A DNA stretch of 64,000 bases. It comes from Rhizobium sp. FKY42 (lineage in GTDB: Bacteria; Pseudomonadota; Alphaproteobacteria; Rhizobiales; Rhizobiaceae). Of this stretch, positions 46,268 through 53,906 are shown in pieces. Within the stretch, counting starts at the first letter, position 1; every line of letters starts with the position of its first letter. The translations under genes were made by a program, and so were the position numbers. Below the pieces are notes generated by a model. It made no database searches. It was given only the letters and a program-made list of their open reading frames with translations, and was not told the origin of the DNA. The stretch lies in assembly GCF_005222835.1 (NCBI RefSeq), contig NZ_STGA01000002.1, positions 62,001 through 126,000 of the forward strand, given 5' to 3'.

Positions 46268-47347
46268 TCACCTCAAATTGGAACGGAGGATGGCATCCAG
46301 ACGGACGGCAGCAGCCTCAAGGGAATGGATGCTCTCGGCGCGCTGCCGGGCTTTTTCGGCCAGTCTCGATCGCAGTTCGTCATCTCTTACCAGCAATCGG
46401 ATGGCGTTGGCATAGTCCTCTGGATCCGAAGATTTGGTCAACAGCCCGGTCTCTCCGTGAGATACGACTTCAGGCACGCCGGCGGTTTCTTCTGCGATGA
46501 CTGGCACGCCCGCAGCTTGTGCCTCTAGATAGGCCAAGCCGTAAGCCTCTCCATGCCCCGGCCAGACATAAATCCCGGCGCGCGACAGATGATCAGCAAT
46601 CTGCTGCGGCTGCAATTGACCGAGAAACGATATCCGGCTTGACGAAAAGTTTGAAAAGCAGCCTTCAACCTCCGCTCTTGCTGGTCCGTCACCAATGATC
46701 GACAGCCGCCAGTCTTCATCCTTGATGAGCTGTAGCGCCGATGCGAGCGCCCGATAGCTATCGAGCTTATCGCCCTCACGCATCATCGCAACGGTAATCA
46801 GATGCCCTTGTTCGGGTTGAGGGACGAGGTCCCGGAATGGTGCCACATCAATGAACGGCGCCAGCCGTTCACAACGTGCCTCCGGGGCGGCATCCAGAAT
46901 GCCCCGTCGGTCTCGTTCGGTCAGGCAGATGTTGACGGCTGCGTGCCTCAATCCCTCAAGGACAATTTCTTGCGAGAGCGCCCAATTGCCGATATTGCGC
47001 CGCCGCGAGTAGGACGACTCTGCAGTGACGTAGGGAATACCATGCCTGCGACAGAGATCCGGTCCGAGGAGATCGGGTGACTTGTAGTACGGATGATAGC
47101 AAAACCAGAGGTCTGGCTTCCCCTGATCGGCCCATAGGGTATCGATACGGCGTATTTCCTGCTGGGCATCCATGGCGAACTGTTCCGCAACGTCCGGCGT
47201 CGCTGAATAACTGCGCAGTTCTGAAACGACGTCCACCTCATGACCTGCCATAGTCAAGGCCCTTATCAACTGACGGGCCATCAGCCGGTCCCCCGAAGGA
47301 ACAGCGTGATGAGGAGACTTCAGTGGAGCATAGAAAGCGATTTTCAT
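46268..47347 (-). CDS. Glycosyltransferase family 4 protein
   Basis: A 359-residue GT-B retaining enzyme. The N-terminus IAFYAPLKSPHHAVPSGDRL and MARQLIRALTMAGHEVDVVS is acceptor-side. The donor side has LSIIGDGPARAEVEGCF, then PGHGEAYGLAYLEAQAAGVP (the EX7E motif) and ETAGVPEVVSHGETGLL. It overlaps the deacetylase-like gene. It is divergent from the UDP-sugar dehydrogenase across 199 bp. Confidence 0.88.
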   Translation of the reverse strand: MKIAFYAPLKSPHHAVPSGDRLMARQLIRALTMAGHEVDVVSELRSYSATPDVAEQFAMDAQQEIRRIDTLWADQGKPDLWFCYHPYYKSPDLLGPDLCRRHGIPYVTAESSYSRRRNIGNWALSQEIVLEGLRHAAVNICLTERDRRGILDAAPEARCERLAPFIDVAPFRDLVPQPEQGHLITVAMMREGDKLDSYRALASALQLIKDEDWRLSIIGDGPARAEVEGCFSNFSSSRISFLGQLQPQQIADHLSRAGIYVWPGHGEAYGLAYLEAQAAGVPVIAEETAGVPEVVSHGETGLLTKSSDPEDYANAIRLLVRDDELRSRLAEKARQRAESIHSLEAAAVRLDAILRSNLR

Positions 47348-47546
47348 AGTGCTGAGATAGGAACGAGTGCGCCACTCTTTGCAAGTCTGCCGATCAGAAT
47401 TAATTGATGCGCTTCTGCCCGTGCTTGCCTATCTAACCTTTACCGCACCCTTGACACAGGTGGTATGGAACCTCAACTGAGCGCGACGGAAAAGCGCTTC
47501 GTGCACCATCGCACGCAAAACATCGCAGCATCACGGAGAAAACCCC
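47348..47546. promoter_or_regulatory. Divergent promoter region of GT4 and UDP-sugar dehydrogenase genes
   Basis: 199 bp between divergent genes. A TTGACA at 47451-47456 is a good -35 match for the rightward gene, but no convincing -10 lies 16-18 nt further on. A GGAG site 8 nt before the TTG start at 47547 is clear. Confidence 0.35.
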
Positions 47547-48890
47547 TTGAGTCAGGCAGAGATCGCGAACCATCCTCTTGTCACCGCGATCCGCTCAAAG
47601 ACGATCAAGGCCGGTGTGATCGGTCTGGGCTATGTCGGCCTGCCGCTCGCCATGAGCATTTCACGCGCCGGCTTCCAGACGCTTGGTTTCGATATCGATG
47701 CCGACAAAATGGTGCGGATCGACGCGGGCAAAAGCTACATTGAGGCGGTGCCAAGTGAGGTTCTTGCTGCCGAACGAGGCGCAGGCCGCTTTTCCGCTAC
47801 AGATGATTTTGCGCGCCTTGCAGAATGCGATGTAATTGCGATCTGCGTTCCGACGCCGCTGACGCGTTACCGTGACCCGGACTTGAGTTTTGTTGAAAAC
47901 ACCTGCCGCCAGATCGCGAAAGTGCTGCGGCCCGGGCAGTTGATCGCGCTGGAGTCGACCACCTATCCCGGAACGACCGATGAGATCATGCGCCCCATTC
48001 TGGAAACCTCCGGCTTGAAGGCGGGTGAGGATTTCTTTCTCGGCTATTCGCCTGAACGAGAAGACCCCGGCAATCGCGACTTCAACACCTCCACGATACC
48101 CAAGGTCGTCGCGGGCGATGGCGAGCTTGCCAGTGAAATGATGAAGGCTTTCTATGGCGCCGTGGTCGATAGAATTGTCCCCGTTACTTCCGTGCGGACA
48201 GCTGAGGCGGTTAAGCTAACGGAAAACATCTTTCGCGCCGTCAACATCGCTCTCGTCAACGAGTTGAAGCTCGTCTATGACGCAATGGGCATCGATGTAT
48301 GGGATGTGATCGAGGCGGCCAAAACCAAGCCGTTCGGCTATATGCCTTTCTATCCGGGTCCGGGCCTTGGCGGTCACTGCATTCCGATCGACCCTTTCTA
48401 TCTGACTTGGAAGTCACGCGAGTTTGAGCAGCCGACCCGCTTCATAGAACTCGCGGGCGAGATCAACACATCCATGCCACGCTATGTGGTGGAAAAGCTT
48501 GCCGAAGGGCTCGACCGTCGCCTCGGCAAAGCGCTCAGCCGCTCACGCGTCTTGATCATGGGCTTGGCCTATAAAAAGAACGTGCCTGACATTCGAGAGA
48601 GCCCCTCGCTCCGCCTGATGGAGTTGATCCTCGAGCGCGGTGCGCAGGTGGAGTATCACGATCCGTACCTCGAAGAGATCCCCAAAACACGCGAATACGG
48701 GCACCTCAAGGGCCGCAGATCGGCGAACCTCGATCAGGCGACCGTCAGCGATTTCGATGCGATTGTGATCGCGACCGACCATGATGCGGTCGACTATGCG
48801 AGCCTAGAACAGTGGGCTCCGTTGATCATCGATACCCGCAATGTCTACGGGCGGCGGGGAATTACCTCGGACAAGCTCATCAAGGCCTGA
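47547..48890 (+). CDS. UDP-N-acetyl-sugar 6-dehydrogenase (WbpA/WecC type)
   Basis: 447 residues starting at TTG, supported by GGAG 8 nt upstream and by the absence of any other start before the NAD fold. The NAD motif is AGVIGLGYVGLPLA (22-35). Catalytic elements are ESTTYPGTTDEIM, GYSPEREDPGN, EAVKLTENIFRAVNIALVNE and the active-site Cys in PGPGLGGHCIPIDPFYL (about residue 270). It oxidises a UDP-HexNAc to its uronate for an acidic surface polysaccharide. It is followed by the methyltransferase after 16 nt. Confidence 0.9.
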   Translation: MSQAEIANHPLVTAIRSKTIKAGVIGLGYVGLPLAMSISRAGFQTLGFDIDADKMVRIDAGKSYIEAVPSEVLAAERGAGRFSATDDFARLAECDVIAICVPTPLTRYRDPDLSFVENTCRQIAKVLRPGQLIALESTTYPGTTDEIMRPILETSGLKAGEDFFLGYSPEREDPGNRDFNTSTIPKVVAGDGELASEMMKAFYGAVVDRIVPVTSVRTAEAVKLTENIFRAVNIALVNELKLVYDAMGIDVWDVIEAAKTKPFGYMPFYPGPGLGGHCIPIDPFYLTWKSREFEQPTRFIELAGEINTSMPRYVVEKLAEGLDRRLGKALSRSRVLIMGLAYKKNVPDIRESPSLRLMELILERGAQVEYHDPYLEEIPKTREYGHLKGRRSANLDQATVSDFDAIVIATDHDAVDYASLEQWAPLIIDTRNVYGRRGITSDKLIKA

Positions 48891-48906
48891 TCGACTGGAG
48901 AAGATT

Positions 48907-49389
48907 TTGAGCAGACTCGATAGTTTCATCAACCGCATGAGCGCCCAGCGCGATCTGTTGAATCATGTGCGTGATAACCTGGCCTTACCGGAAGGAGGCG
49001 AGATTTTCGAAATCGGTCTCGGGAATGGCAGAACCTATAGCCATCTGCGGGAAAATTTCCCGGAGCGGCGCGTCATCGCCTTTGACCGGAAGCTCGCTTC
49101 ACATGCCTCTGCAACACCTGCAGCGGAAGATTTTGTCGAGGGCGAGATCCGGGAAACGGGCCAGGCCTTCGTTGACCGACGGGCCGCACTGGTGCATGCC
49201 GATATCGGCACAGGCTATGATGACAAGGACGCGATTACCCTGACATGGCTTCCGCAAATGGTGTCCGGCATGCTGAAAAGCGGCGGCGTGGCGGTCAGCG
49301 GCCTGCCCCTCGATCATCCAGACCTGGAACTGCTCCCTCGCCTCCCCAGCATCACGGAAGGTCGCTATTTCTACTACAGACGGCGCTGA
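48907..49389 (+). CDS. Small class I SAM-dependent methyltransferase
   Basis: 160 residues from a TTG at 48907 with TGGAG upstream; an earlier in-frame start would lie inside the dehydrogenase gene. The SAM-binding motif I is GEIFEIGLGNGRTYSHLREN, followed by the acidic loop VIAFDRKLASHA and ALVHADIGTGYDD. It is shorter than most relatives but looks complete. Downstream of the UDP-sugar dehydrogenase, it may methylate a sugar or act on the lipid carrier; the substrate is unknown. Confidence 0.78.
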   Translation: MSRLDSFINRMSAQRDLLNHVRDNLALPEGGEIFEIGLGNGRTYSHLRENFPERRVIAFDRKLASHASATPAAEDFVEGEIRETGQAFVDRRAALVHADIGTGYDDKDAITLTWLPQMVSGMLKSGGVAVSGLPLDHPDLELLPRLPSITEGRYFYYRRR

Positions 49390-49392
49390 CTA

Positions 49393-49851
49393 CTAAACAA
49401 TTGCTGCGGGGGCAAATTGCTTCCCGACCGGACCCATACGGTCCCGAAGCGTCTCGGCAAGGACGCGGCTGATCTCGAAACTCATTCTCGGATTGTCGGA
49501 AACGAGCCGCAGCAGGCAGTCGCGACTGATTTTCAGCGCCTCGGCTTGCGTCAGGGCGGTCGCGGTCATGGCTCGCGGCTGGTCGGAAAGGAGGCACATC
49601 TCTCCCAGCATGGAGTTTGGTTCCGCTTGCGTCGTTTCACACCGTCCGCATGGACTGGAAGCGGTGAGCCTAACGTTCCCACTCAGAAGAACGAAGGTCG
49701 CTTCGGGAACATCGCCTTGCATGAAAATCGTGTCGCCTGGCTCATAACAGATGCGATGAGAAGCGAATGCAAGCAGTTTGAGCTTACAAGGATCCACCCG
49801 GTTGAAGTACGGAATGTTCCGCAACAGCTCGACTTCTTCCCTCAGCAACAT
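49393..49851 (-). CDS. Stand-alone cyclic-nucleotide-binding domain protein
   Basis: 152 residues from the ATG at 49851; a GTG at 49872 with GGAGG upstream is an alternative. After an N-terminal helix (LLREEVELLRNIPYFNRVD) comes one cNMP-binding fold: ICYEPGDTIFMQGDVPEATF, then LLSGNVRLTASS, then the phosphate-binding cassette MLGEMCLLSDQPRAMTATAL with the conserved Gly-Glu and Arg. There is no HTH or other output domain. It follows the unusual ABC gene by about 40 nt in the same direction, so a role in gating or tethering that protein is plausible. Whether it binds cAMP, cGMP or neither is open. Confidence 0.82.
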   Translation of the reverse strand: MLLREEVELLRNIPYFNRVDPCKLKLLAFASHRICYEPGDTIFMQGDVPEATFVLLSGNVRLTASSPCGRCETTQAEPNSMLGEMCLLSDQPRAMTATALTQAEALKISRDCLLRLVSDNPRMSFEISRVLAETLRDRMGPVGKQFAPAAIV

Positions 49852-49891
49852 TGCGCCGCATACCCCCTTCACGCGCCGGCCGCCTCCCTAC

Positions 49892-52612
49892 TCAGGCAAC
49901 CAACGATCTGAATATTCCACTGTCCCGATCCAGCGCCTCGAACGTCCCGTCTTCAGCAACCGTGCCGCGGTCGAATACAATCACTCGATGAAACAAACGT
50001 GACAGGGAAGTGTTAGAAAGAACCCAAATGACTGTCGGATCATTGTCCTGTTCCTTCAGGAAATCAATAACAGCCTTAACGATCTCCTCCTGGACGCGTC
50101 TATCCAATCCTGGCAGGGCGCGGTTAAAGATGTAGAAATCCGAACGTCTGACCAGCGCCCGCGCAAGGCTCAGCTTGTGGCGCTGCGTGAGGGTCAGGCG
50201 ACGCCCTCCCGTCCCCACTTCGAAGCTCAACCCAAGCGCAATGAAGCTCTCGAACAATCCCTTTTCGCGCATGATTTCGCCGGCAATCTTCCTGATCTTT
50301 GCCGGGGCATCCGCCACCCGGTTAGAAAGTTTACCGAAGAGCACGTTCTCGCGCAGCGTAGCAGCAGCCATGTAACGGTGGGGATCATATCGCTCGATCC
50401 GGTCTCGCAGGTTTACGGGCAGATTGGCGTAAAACTTGTCCCGCGCGGCCACCACCGCATCCATGATATCCTGCGACAAGACGCCGAAACGATAGCGCGG
50501 CTCGATATAGTGAAGACTGAGGCGGACGATTGAACGCGCCTCCTGTTCCGTTATGCCTGCTCCTGTGCGGGACTGCATGCGCTGCAGCAATTGCTGATAG
50601 CTGGCGATGTCCTCTGCATTGATGCGGTCGAGTTGCTGAAAGAATGGATGCTCCGGTGGCAGATCCGCAAAGATCTCGACCAGATCGTCTGCGATTTTCA
50701 AGCCCATCTCATAGAGCATGTCGTAAAGACCGCTGATTTCGAGCACCTCGAAAAGATATTCGCTTTCGGTTACGTCACCATCAGAGCTGGATGAAATGCT
50801 TGTTGCAGCAAACAGAAGATTCTCCGCAACGGTCGCTTCGGGGTTATAGGCCGCGGGGTCAAAATGAGCGACAATATTCGAGAGCCCTTCAGCCTGAAGG
50901 GTTTCTCTCAAGGAATGACGCATCTCGACGACCCGACTCGCCAGCGCAGGGTTTTCCTCCGGATCCAGATAGGAGTGGAGCGCAAGCTCCATGACATCCG
51001 GCGTCAGCTGAACAGCATCCAGCGCACGCATCAGTGATTGCTTGAGGTCGTCATCAAACCCGCGCAGAACTGACGTCGAACGACGATCTATCCAGTCCGC
51101 ATTGAGGTCTAACGCGCTATTGCCAGCCAGTTCCGCCTCGCGGATCTCCCAGCTTCGATGGGCCGCTTCTTCACCGCTATAGGAAACGGTCGTCGTCGGC
51201 GCGTGTTTCAATCCGTAGAGCAGATTGTCTTTCAGGCTGCCATGAAAGAAGTAGCTGTCTGCCGAAGCATAGGTGATCTTCCGACCTGAAACCGCCTCCG
51301 GCAGTTCCAGCAAATCGGTATCGCCGAGACTAACGCGACCGGACGCAGGCCAGACAATACGGGCGAAGGATTCCGCCAGGCTCTCCCCCCCGTTGCCTGA
51401 ATTGTCGATGATGGCAACGGTTTCTCCGCGCTCGATCTTAAGTGTCACATTGTCCAGTGTCTTTGCGCCACTTCCGTCGATAACCGTCAAATTCTGGGCC
51501 GCGAGAACCGTACCCGTATGGGCAGGCGTAACAGGCTTCACCTCATGCAGGGACGGATCGACGAGTTGCCCCGGTTCAAATTGTTCCAGAACCTGCTCAT
51601 ACTTGACCTGAACATCCTGGCGAGACTGATCCCAGTCGATCAACTCCTTCAACGGACCCGGCAAGTCTTTATAGGCGTTGATGACGGCAACCAGCTGGCC
51701 AACATCGAGCGAACCCTTGAGCGCGAAGTAGCCGCCGATGGAATAGAACAGAAACGGCGTCAGCTGAGAGAGGAAGTTATTCACGAATTTAACGAGAAAT
51801 TTCCATTGATAGAGCTCGTAGCGGATCTTGTAGATATGGCCGAGCCGATGCGCGATATCTGCGCGCTCATAATTGCTCGTATCGTAAGTGTGGATCGTAT
51901 CGATGCCGTCGACGATCTCCCCCACCTTTCCTGCCAGATGACGCGCCGTGATCTGGCGCTGACGTCCAAGATCGATGAGCCGACGCCGCATTTTCGGAAT
52001 GATGCCCACCTGAATGGCAACCATGACGAAGGCGATCATCCCGAGCGCAAGATTTTGGAGGAAAATGAAGAAGAGCGCCGCCGCAGCCTGCCCGCCGAGC
52101 ATGACCGGTTGAACGAAAGCATCTCCGGTAAAGCCGCCGAACGGCTCCACCTCGTCTTTGACCATCGTTGAGACTTCGGCTCCATGGGCCTGTTTCAATG
52201 CGCTTGGCGGAAACCGTAGAACCCGGTCTACCAGTTCGAAACGGATTCGTCGCAACAGCCTTTCACCCAGACGGCCCTTGTAGGTATTTATGTAGAATTT
52301 GAAGAGGCCGTTGACGATGACGAGAAACAGAAAGACACCGCTCAAGGCCATGAGCATGGACATCCGATCCAGCTCGAAGCCCTCGAAACTCCAGCTCAGA
52401 TCGGTGAACGGGACCGCAAGGGTGAACTCCATGAACAGCGCCGTAGAGTCCGCCGTTTCAAAACCGCTTCCCTGAATCGGCCCGTTGATGATCTGCTTCG
52501 GCAAATCAAACGCGGCGAAATAAGGGATCATGGAAAGCAGCACGATGGCCAGGATGAAGACCTGCTGCCGCCGGGTATGCTTCCAGATATAGCGTAATAG
52601 GTTGCGTTCCAT
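49892..52612 (-). CDS. ABC exporter-like protein with degenerate, expanded ATPase domain
   Basis: 906 residues. Residues 1-340 form a type I exporter membrane domain (IWKHTRRQQVFILAIVLLSM; helices to about 305). The nucleotide-binding domain from 365 is aberrant. The Walker A place reads AIIDNSGNGGESLAE (400-414), without the lysine. The signature place is LTLTQ (806-810). Walker B reads SDFYIFNRALPG, with Asn and Arg in place of Asp and Glu (830-831). The switch His is Asn (WVLSNTSL). Between the Q-loop region (452-467) and the signature lie about 340 extra residues that twice repeat the segment after the Q-loop (590-601, 749-760). It is intact and long, so selection seems to maintain it. 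It probably does not hydrolyse ATP; a channel, scaffold or regulator role is possible. Confidence 0.8.
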   Translation of the reverse strand: MERNLLRYIWKHTRRQQVFILAIVLLSMIPYFAAFDLPKQIINGPIQGSGFETADSTALFMEFTLAVPFTDLSWSFEGFELDRMSMLMALSGVFLFLVIVNGLFKFYINTYKGRLGERLLRRIRFELVDRVLRFPPSALKQAHGAEVSTMVKDEVEPFGGFTGDAFVQPVMLGGQAAAALFFIFLQNLALGMIAFVMVAIQVGIIPKMRRRLIDLGRQRQITARHLAGKVGEIVDGIDTIHTYDTSNYERADIAHRLGHIYKIRYELYQWKFLVKFVNNFLSQLTPFLFYSIGGYFALKGSLDVGQLVAVINAYKDLPGPLKELIDWDQSRQDVQVKYEQVLEQFEPGQLVDPSLHEVKPVTPAHTGTVLAAQNLTVIDGSGAKTLDNVTLKIERGETVAIIDNSGNGGESLAESFARIVWPASGRVSLGDTDLLELPEAVSGRKITYASADSYFFHGSLKDNLLYGLKHAPTTTVSYSGEEAAHRSWEIREAELAGNSALDLNADWIDRRSTSVLRGFDDDLKQSLMRALDAVQLTPDVMELALHSYLDPEENPALASRVVEMRHSLRETLQAEGLSNIVAHFDPAAYNPEATVAENLLFAATSISSSSDGDVTESEYLFEVLEISGLYDMLYEMGLKIADDLVEIFADLPPEHPFFQQLDRINAEDIASYQQLLQRMQSRTGAGITEQEARSIVRLSLHYIEPRYRFGVLSQDIMDAVVAARDKFYANLPVNLRDRIERYDPHRYMAAATLRENVLFGKLSNRVADAPAKIRKIAGEIMREKGLFESFIALGLSFEVGTGGRRLTLTQRHKLSLARALVRRSDFYIFNRALPGLDRRVQEEIVKAVIDFLKEQDNDPTVIWVLSNTSLSRLFHRVIVFDRGTVAEDGTFEALDRDSGIFRSLVA

Positions 52613-52971
52613 GGCCGGCGTTTCATCGATCTCATAACAAACCGATTTACGGCCGAAGCACGAGACGGTTCAAAGAATGAACCTATACAAAGTCTTGTGC
52701 GTGCAGCCAATCGGATTGAAATACCCCTACGAGGCCATAATGCCGAAAGTTTGGTCGGGTGTGTCCGTTTCGCTGCATCGACCGAAGCAGGGTTCTTCGT
52801 TGTTTCGATGGCAAAAAATTTGCACAAAACTTAGACACGCAAATATTATAAACAAAGCATCGATGCGGACCGAAACCAGCGTTCTGTTTGTATAGTCAAA
52901 AGAGGCAGAAAACATAGATCCGAGGGGAACATCGCTGCGGGCGACCAAGTTCGAAAACGGGAGCAGCCATC
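52613..52971. promoter_or_regulatory. 359-bp divergent intergenic region with sigma70-like promoter
   Basis: This gap separates the ABC exporter-like gene from the amino-acid importer remnant. It holds a good sigma70-like promoter reading right: TTGCAC at 52820-52825, an 18-bp spacer, TATTAT at 52844-52849, about 120 nt ahead of the remnant's ATG. The left part should hold the promoter of the exporter-like gene but shows nothing assignable. No open frame in it looks like a gene. Confidence 0.5.
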
Positions 52972-53400
52972 ATGCTGAAAAGACATTTCCTCAAGGCGGC
53001 CGCCTGTGCCGTATTCTTCCTGGGCGCATCTCTGAGTGCCCACGCCGAGGATATCCTTGCGAAGGCAAAAACTGCCGGGGTTCTCAAGGTCGGAACAGGG
53101 ACGGCTTTCGCGCCGTTCGATTTCATTGAAGCCGGTACGCATTCGGGTCTTAACGTCGATCTGTTCGCCGAACCGGGCAAGGAACTGGGCGTAAAAATTG
53201 AATGGGTAACCCTGCCGTGGGAAGGCGTATTGCCCGGTCTGGAGGCCGGGAAGTTCGATGTCGTCGCATGACCGGCAACTATTACCAAGGCTCGCATAGA
53301 GCGCTATCGCTTCACATCGCCGATCGCGCAGGCGACTGTGGCCATTCTCAAGAAGGCCGGCGCGCCTATCAGCAAGGCTGCCGATATTGCAGGTCTGTCA
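52972..53400 (+). pseudogene. Polar amino-acid ABC binding protein, disrupted and truncated
   Basis: The ATG start, signal peptide (MLKRHFLKAAACAVFFLGAS, cleavage after AHA) and mature start EDILAKAKTAGVLKVGTGTA are those of a family-3 binding protein. After GLEAGKFDVVA an in-frame TGA (53269-53271) interrupts it, yet homology carries on in the same frame beyond the stop (PATITKARIERYRFTSPIAQ and ATVAILKKAGAPISKAADI) to about 53395. There it jumps to permease sequence. About 140 of an expected 260-280 residues remain. The ribosome-binding site and promoter are still recognisable. Confidence 0.85.
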
Positions 53401-53679
53401 CCCCGGCAGATTTTCATGCGCATCAAAGCGCCTATTGCGCTAAGGTTGACGTTCCCGGCCCTCGTGAACGAGGCCATCATGATCCTAAAATCCTCCTCGC
53501 TGGGCTCGGTCTTAGGAATCGTGGAGATAACACGCATGGTGCAGGATCTGGCGTCCGCAACCTGCATACCAATCGAGATCTTTTCATTTGCCGCCATCAT
53601 CTACCTGGCGATCTGCTGGATTGTCGCGATGACAGGCAAGTATGTCGAACGCTCTCTTCCGGGTGCACGAAATGATGTT
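53401..53679 (+). pseudogene. Amino-acid ABC permease, C-terminal fragment fused in frame to the binding-protein remnant
   Basis: In the same frame as the binding-protein remnant, the sequence from about 53401 reads SPRQIFMRIKAPIALRLTFP, then ALVNEAIMILKSSSLGSVLG and VEITRMVQDLASATCIPIEI, ending MTGKYVERSL. This is the EAA loop and last helices of a HisM/GlnP-type permease. The N-terminal half is missing, so one deletion removed the end of the binding-protein gene and the start of the permease gene and fused what was left. Confidence 0.8.
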
Positions 53680-53890
53680 CGATCCAAACGTCATCCTGCG
53701 TCATATGCCCGAAATCATCAGTGGCACGGCGGTCAAGCTGGCGCTCTGGATCGCATGGATGTTGCTTGGCGTCATTCTCGGTTTCATCATCGCGACCCCG
53801 CGGCGCTATGGAAGTCCGCTGCATGGGTCTTTCAATGCCGCAAAACCGCTATGTGGCGGCCCGCAACACGTAAGGACCGGGGTGGCGTGA
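53642..53890 (+). pseudogene. Second amino-acid ABC permease, N-terminal fragment
   Basis: Starting inside the 3' end of the previous fragment, MSNALFRVHEMMFDPNVILR and HMPEIISGTAVKLALWIAWM then LLGVILGFIIATPRR match the N-terminus and first helix of a polar amino-acid permease (normally about 220 residues). Homology ends near 53810; the remaining codons run on to a TGA just before a hairpin. It is the truncated second permease of the same lost importer. Confidence 0.75.
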
Positions 53891-53903
53891 AGCCACCCCG
53901 TCC
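53874..53903. terminator. Strong bidirectional terminator hairpin downstream of ftsK
   Basis: A near-perfect GC-rich hairpin: arms GGACCGGGGTGGC (53874-53886) and GCCACCCCGTCC (53892-53903) with a 5-nt loop. It lies 4 nt after the ftsK stop on the minus strand and at the end of the importer remnant on the plus strand. It can serve both directions, though no long U-run follows. Confidence 0.7.
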
Positions 53904-53906
53904 AAT

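Noticed and set aside
47451..47479. Sigma70 promoter before the UDP-sugar dehydrogenase
   Set aside because: TTGACA is good, but no acceptable -10 hexamer lies at 16-18 bp spacing, so only the region, not a promoter, is annotated.
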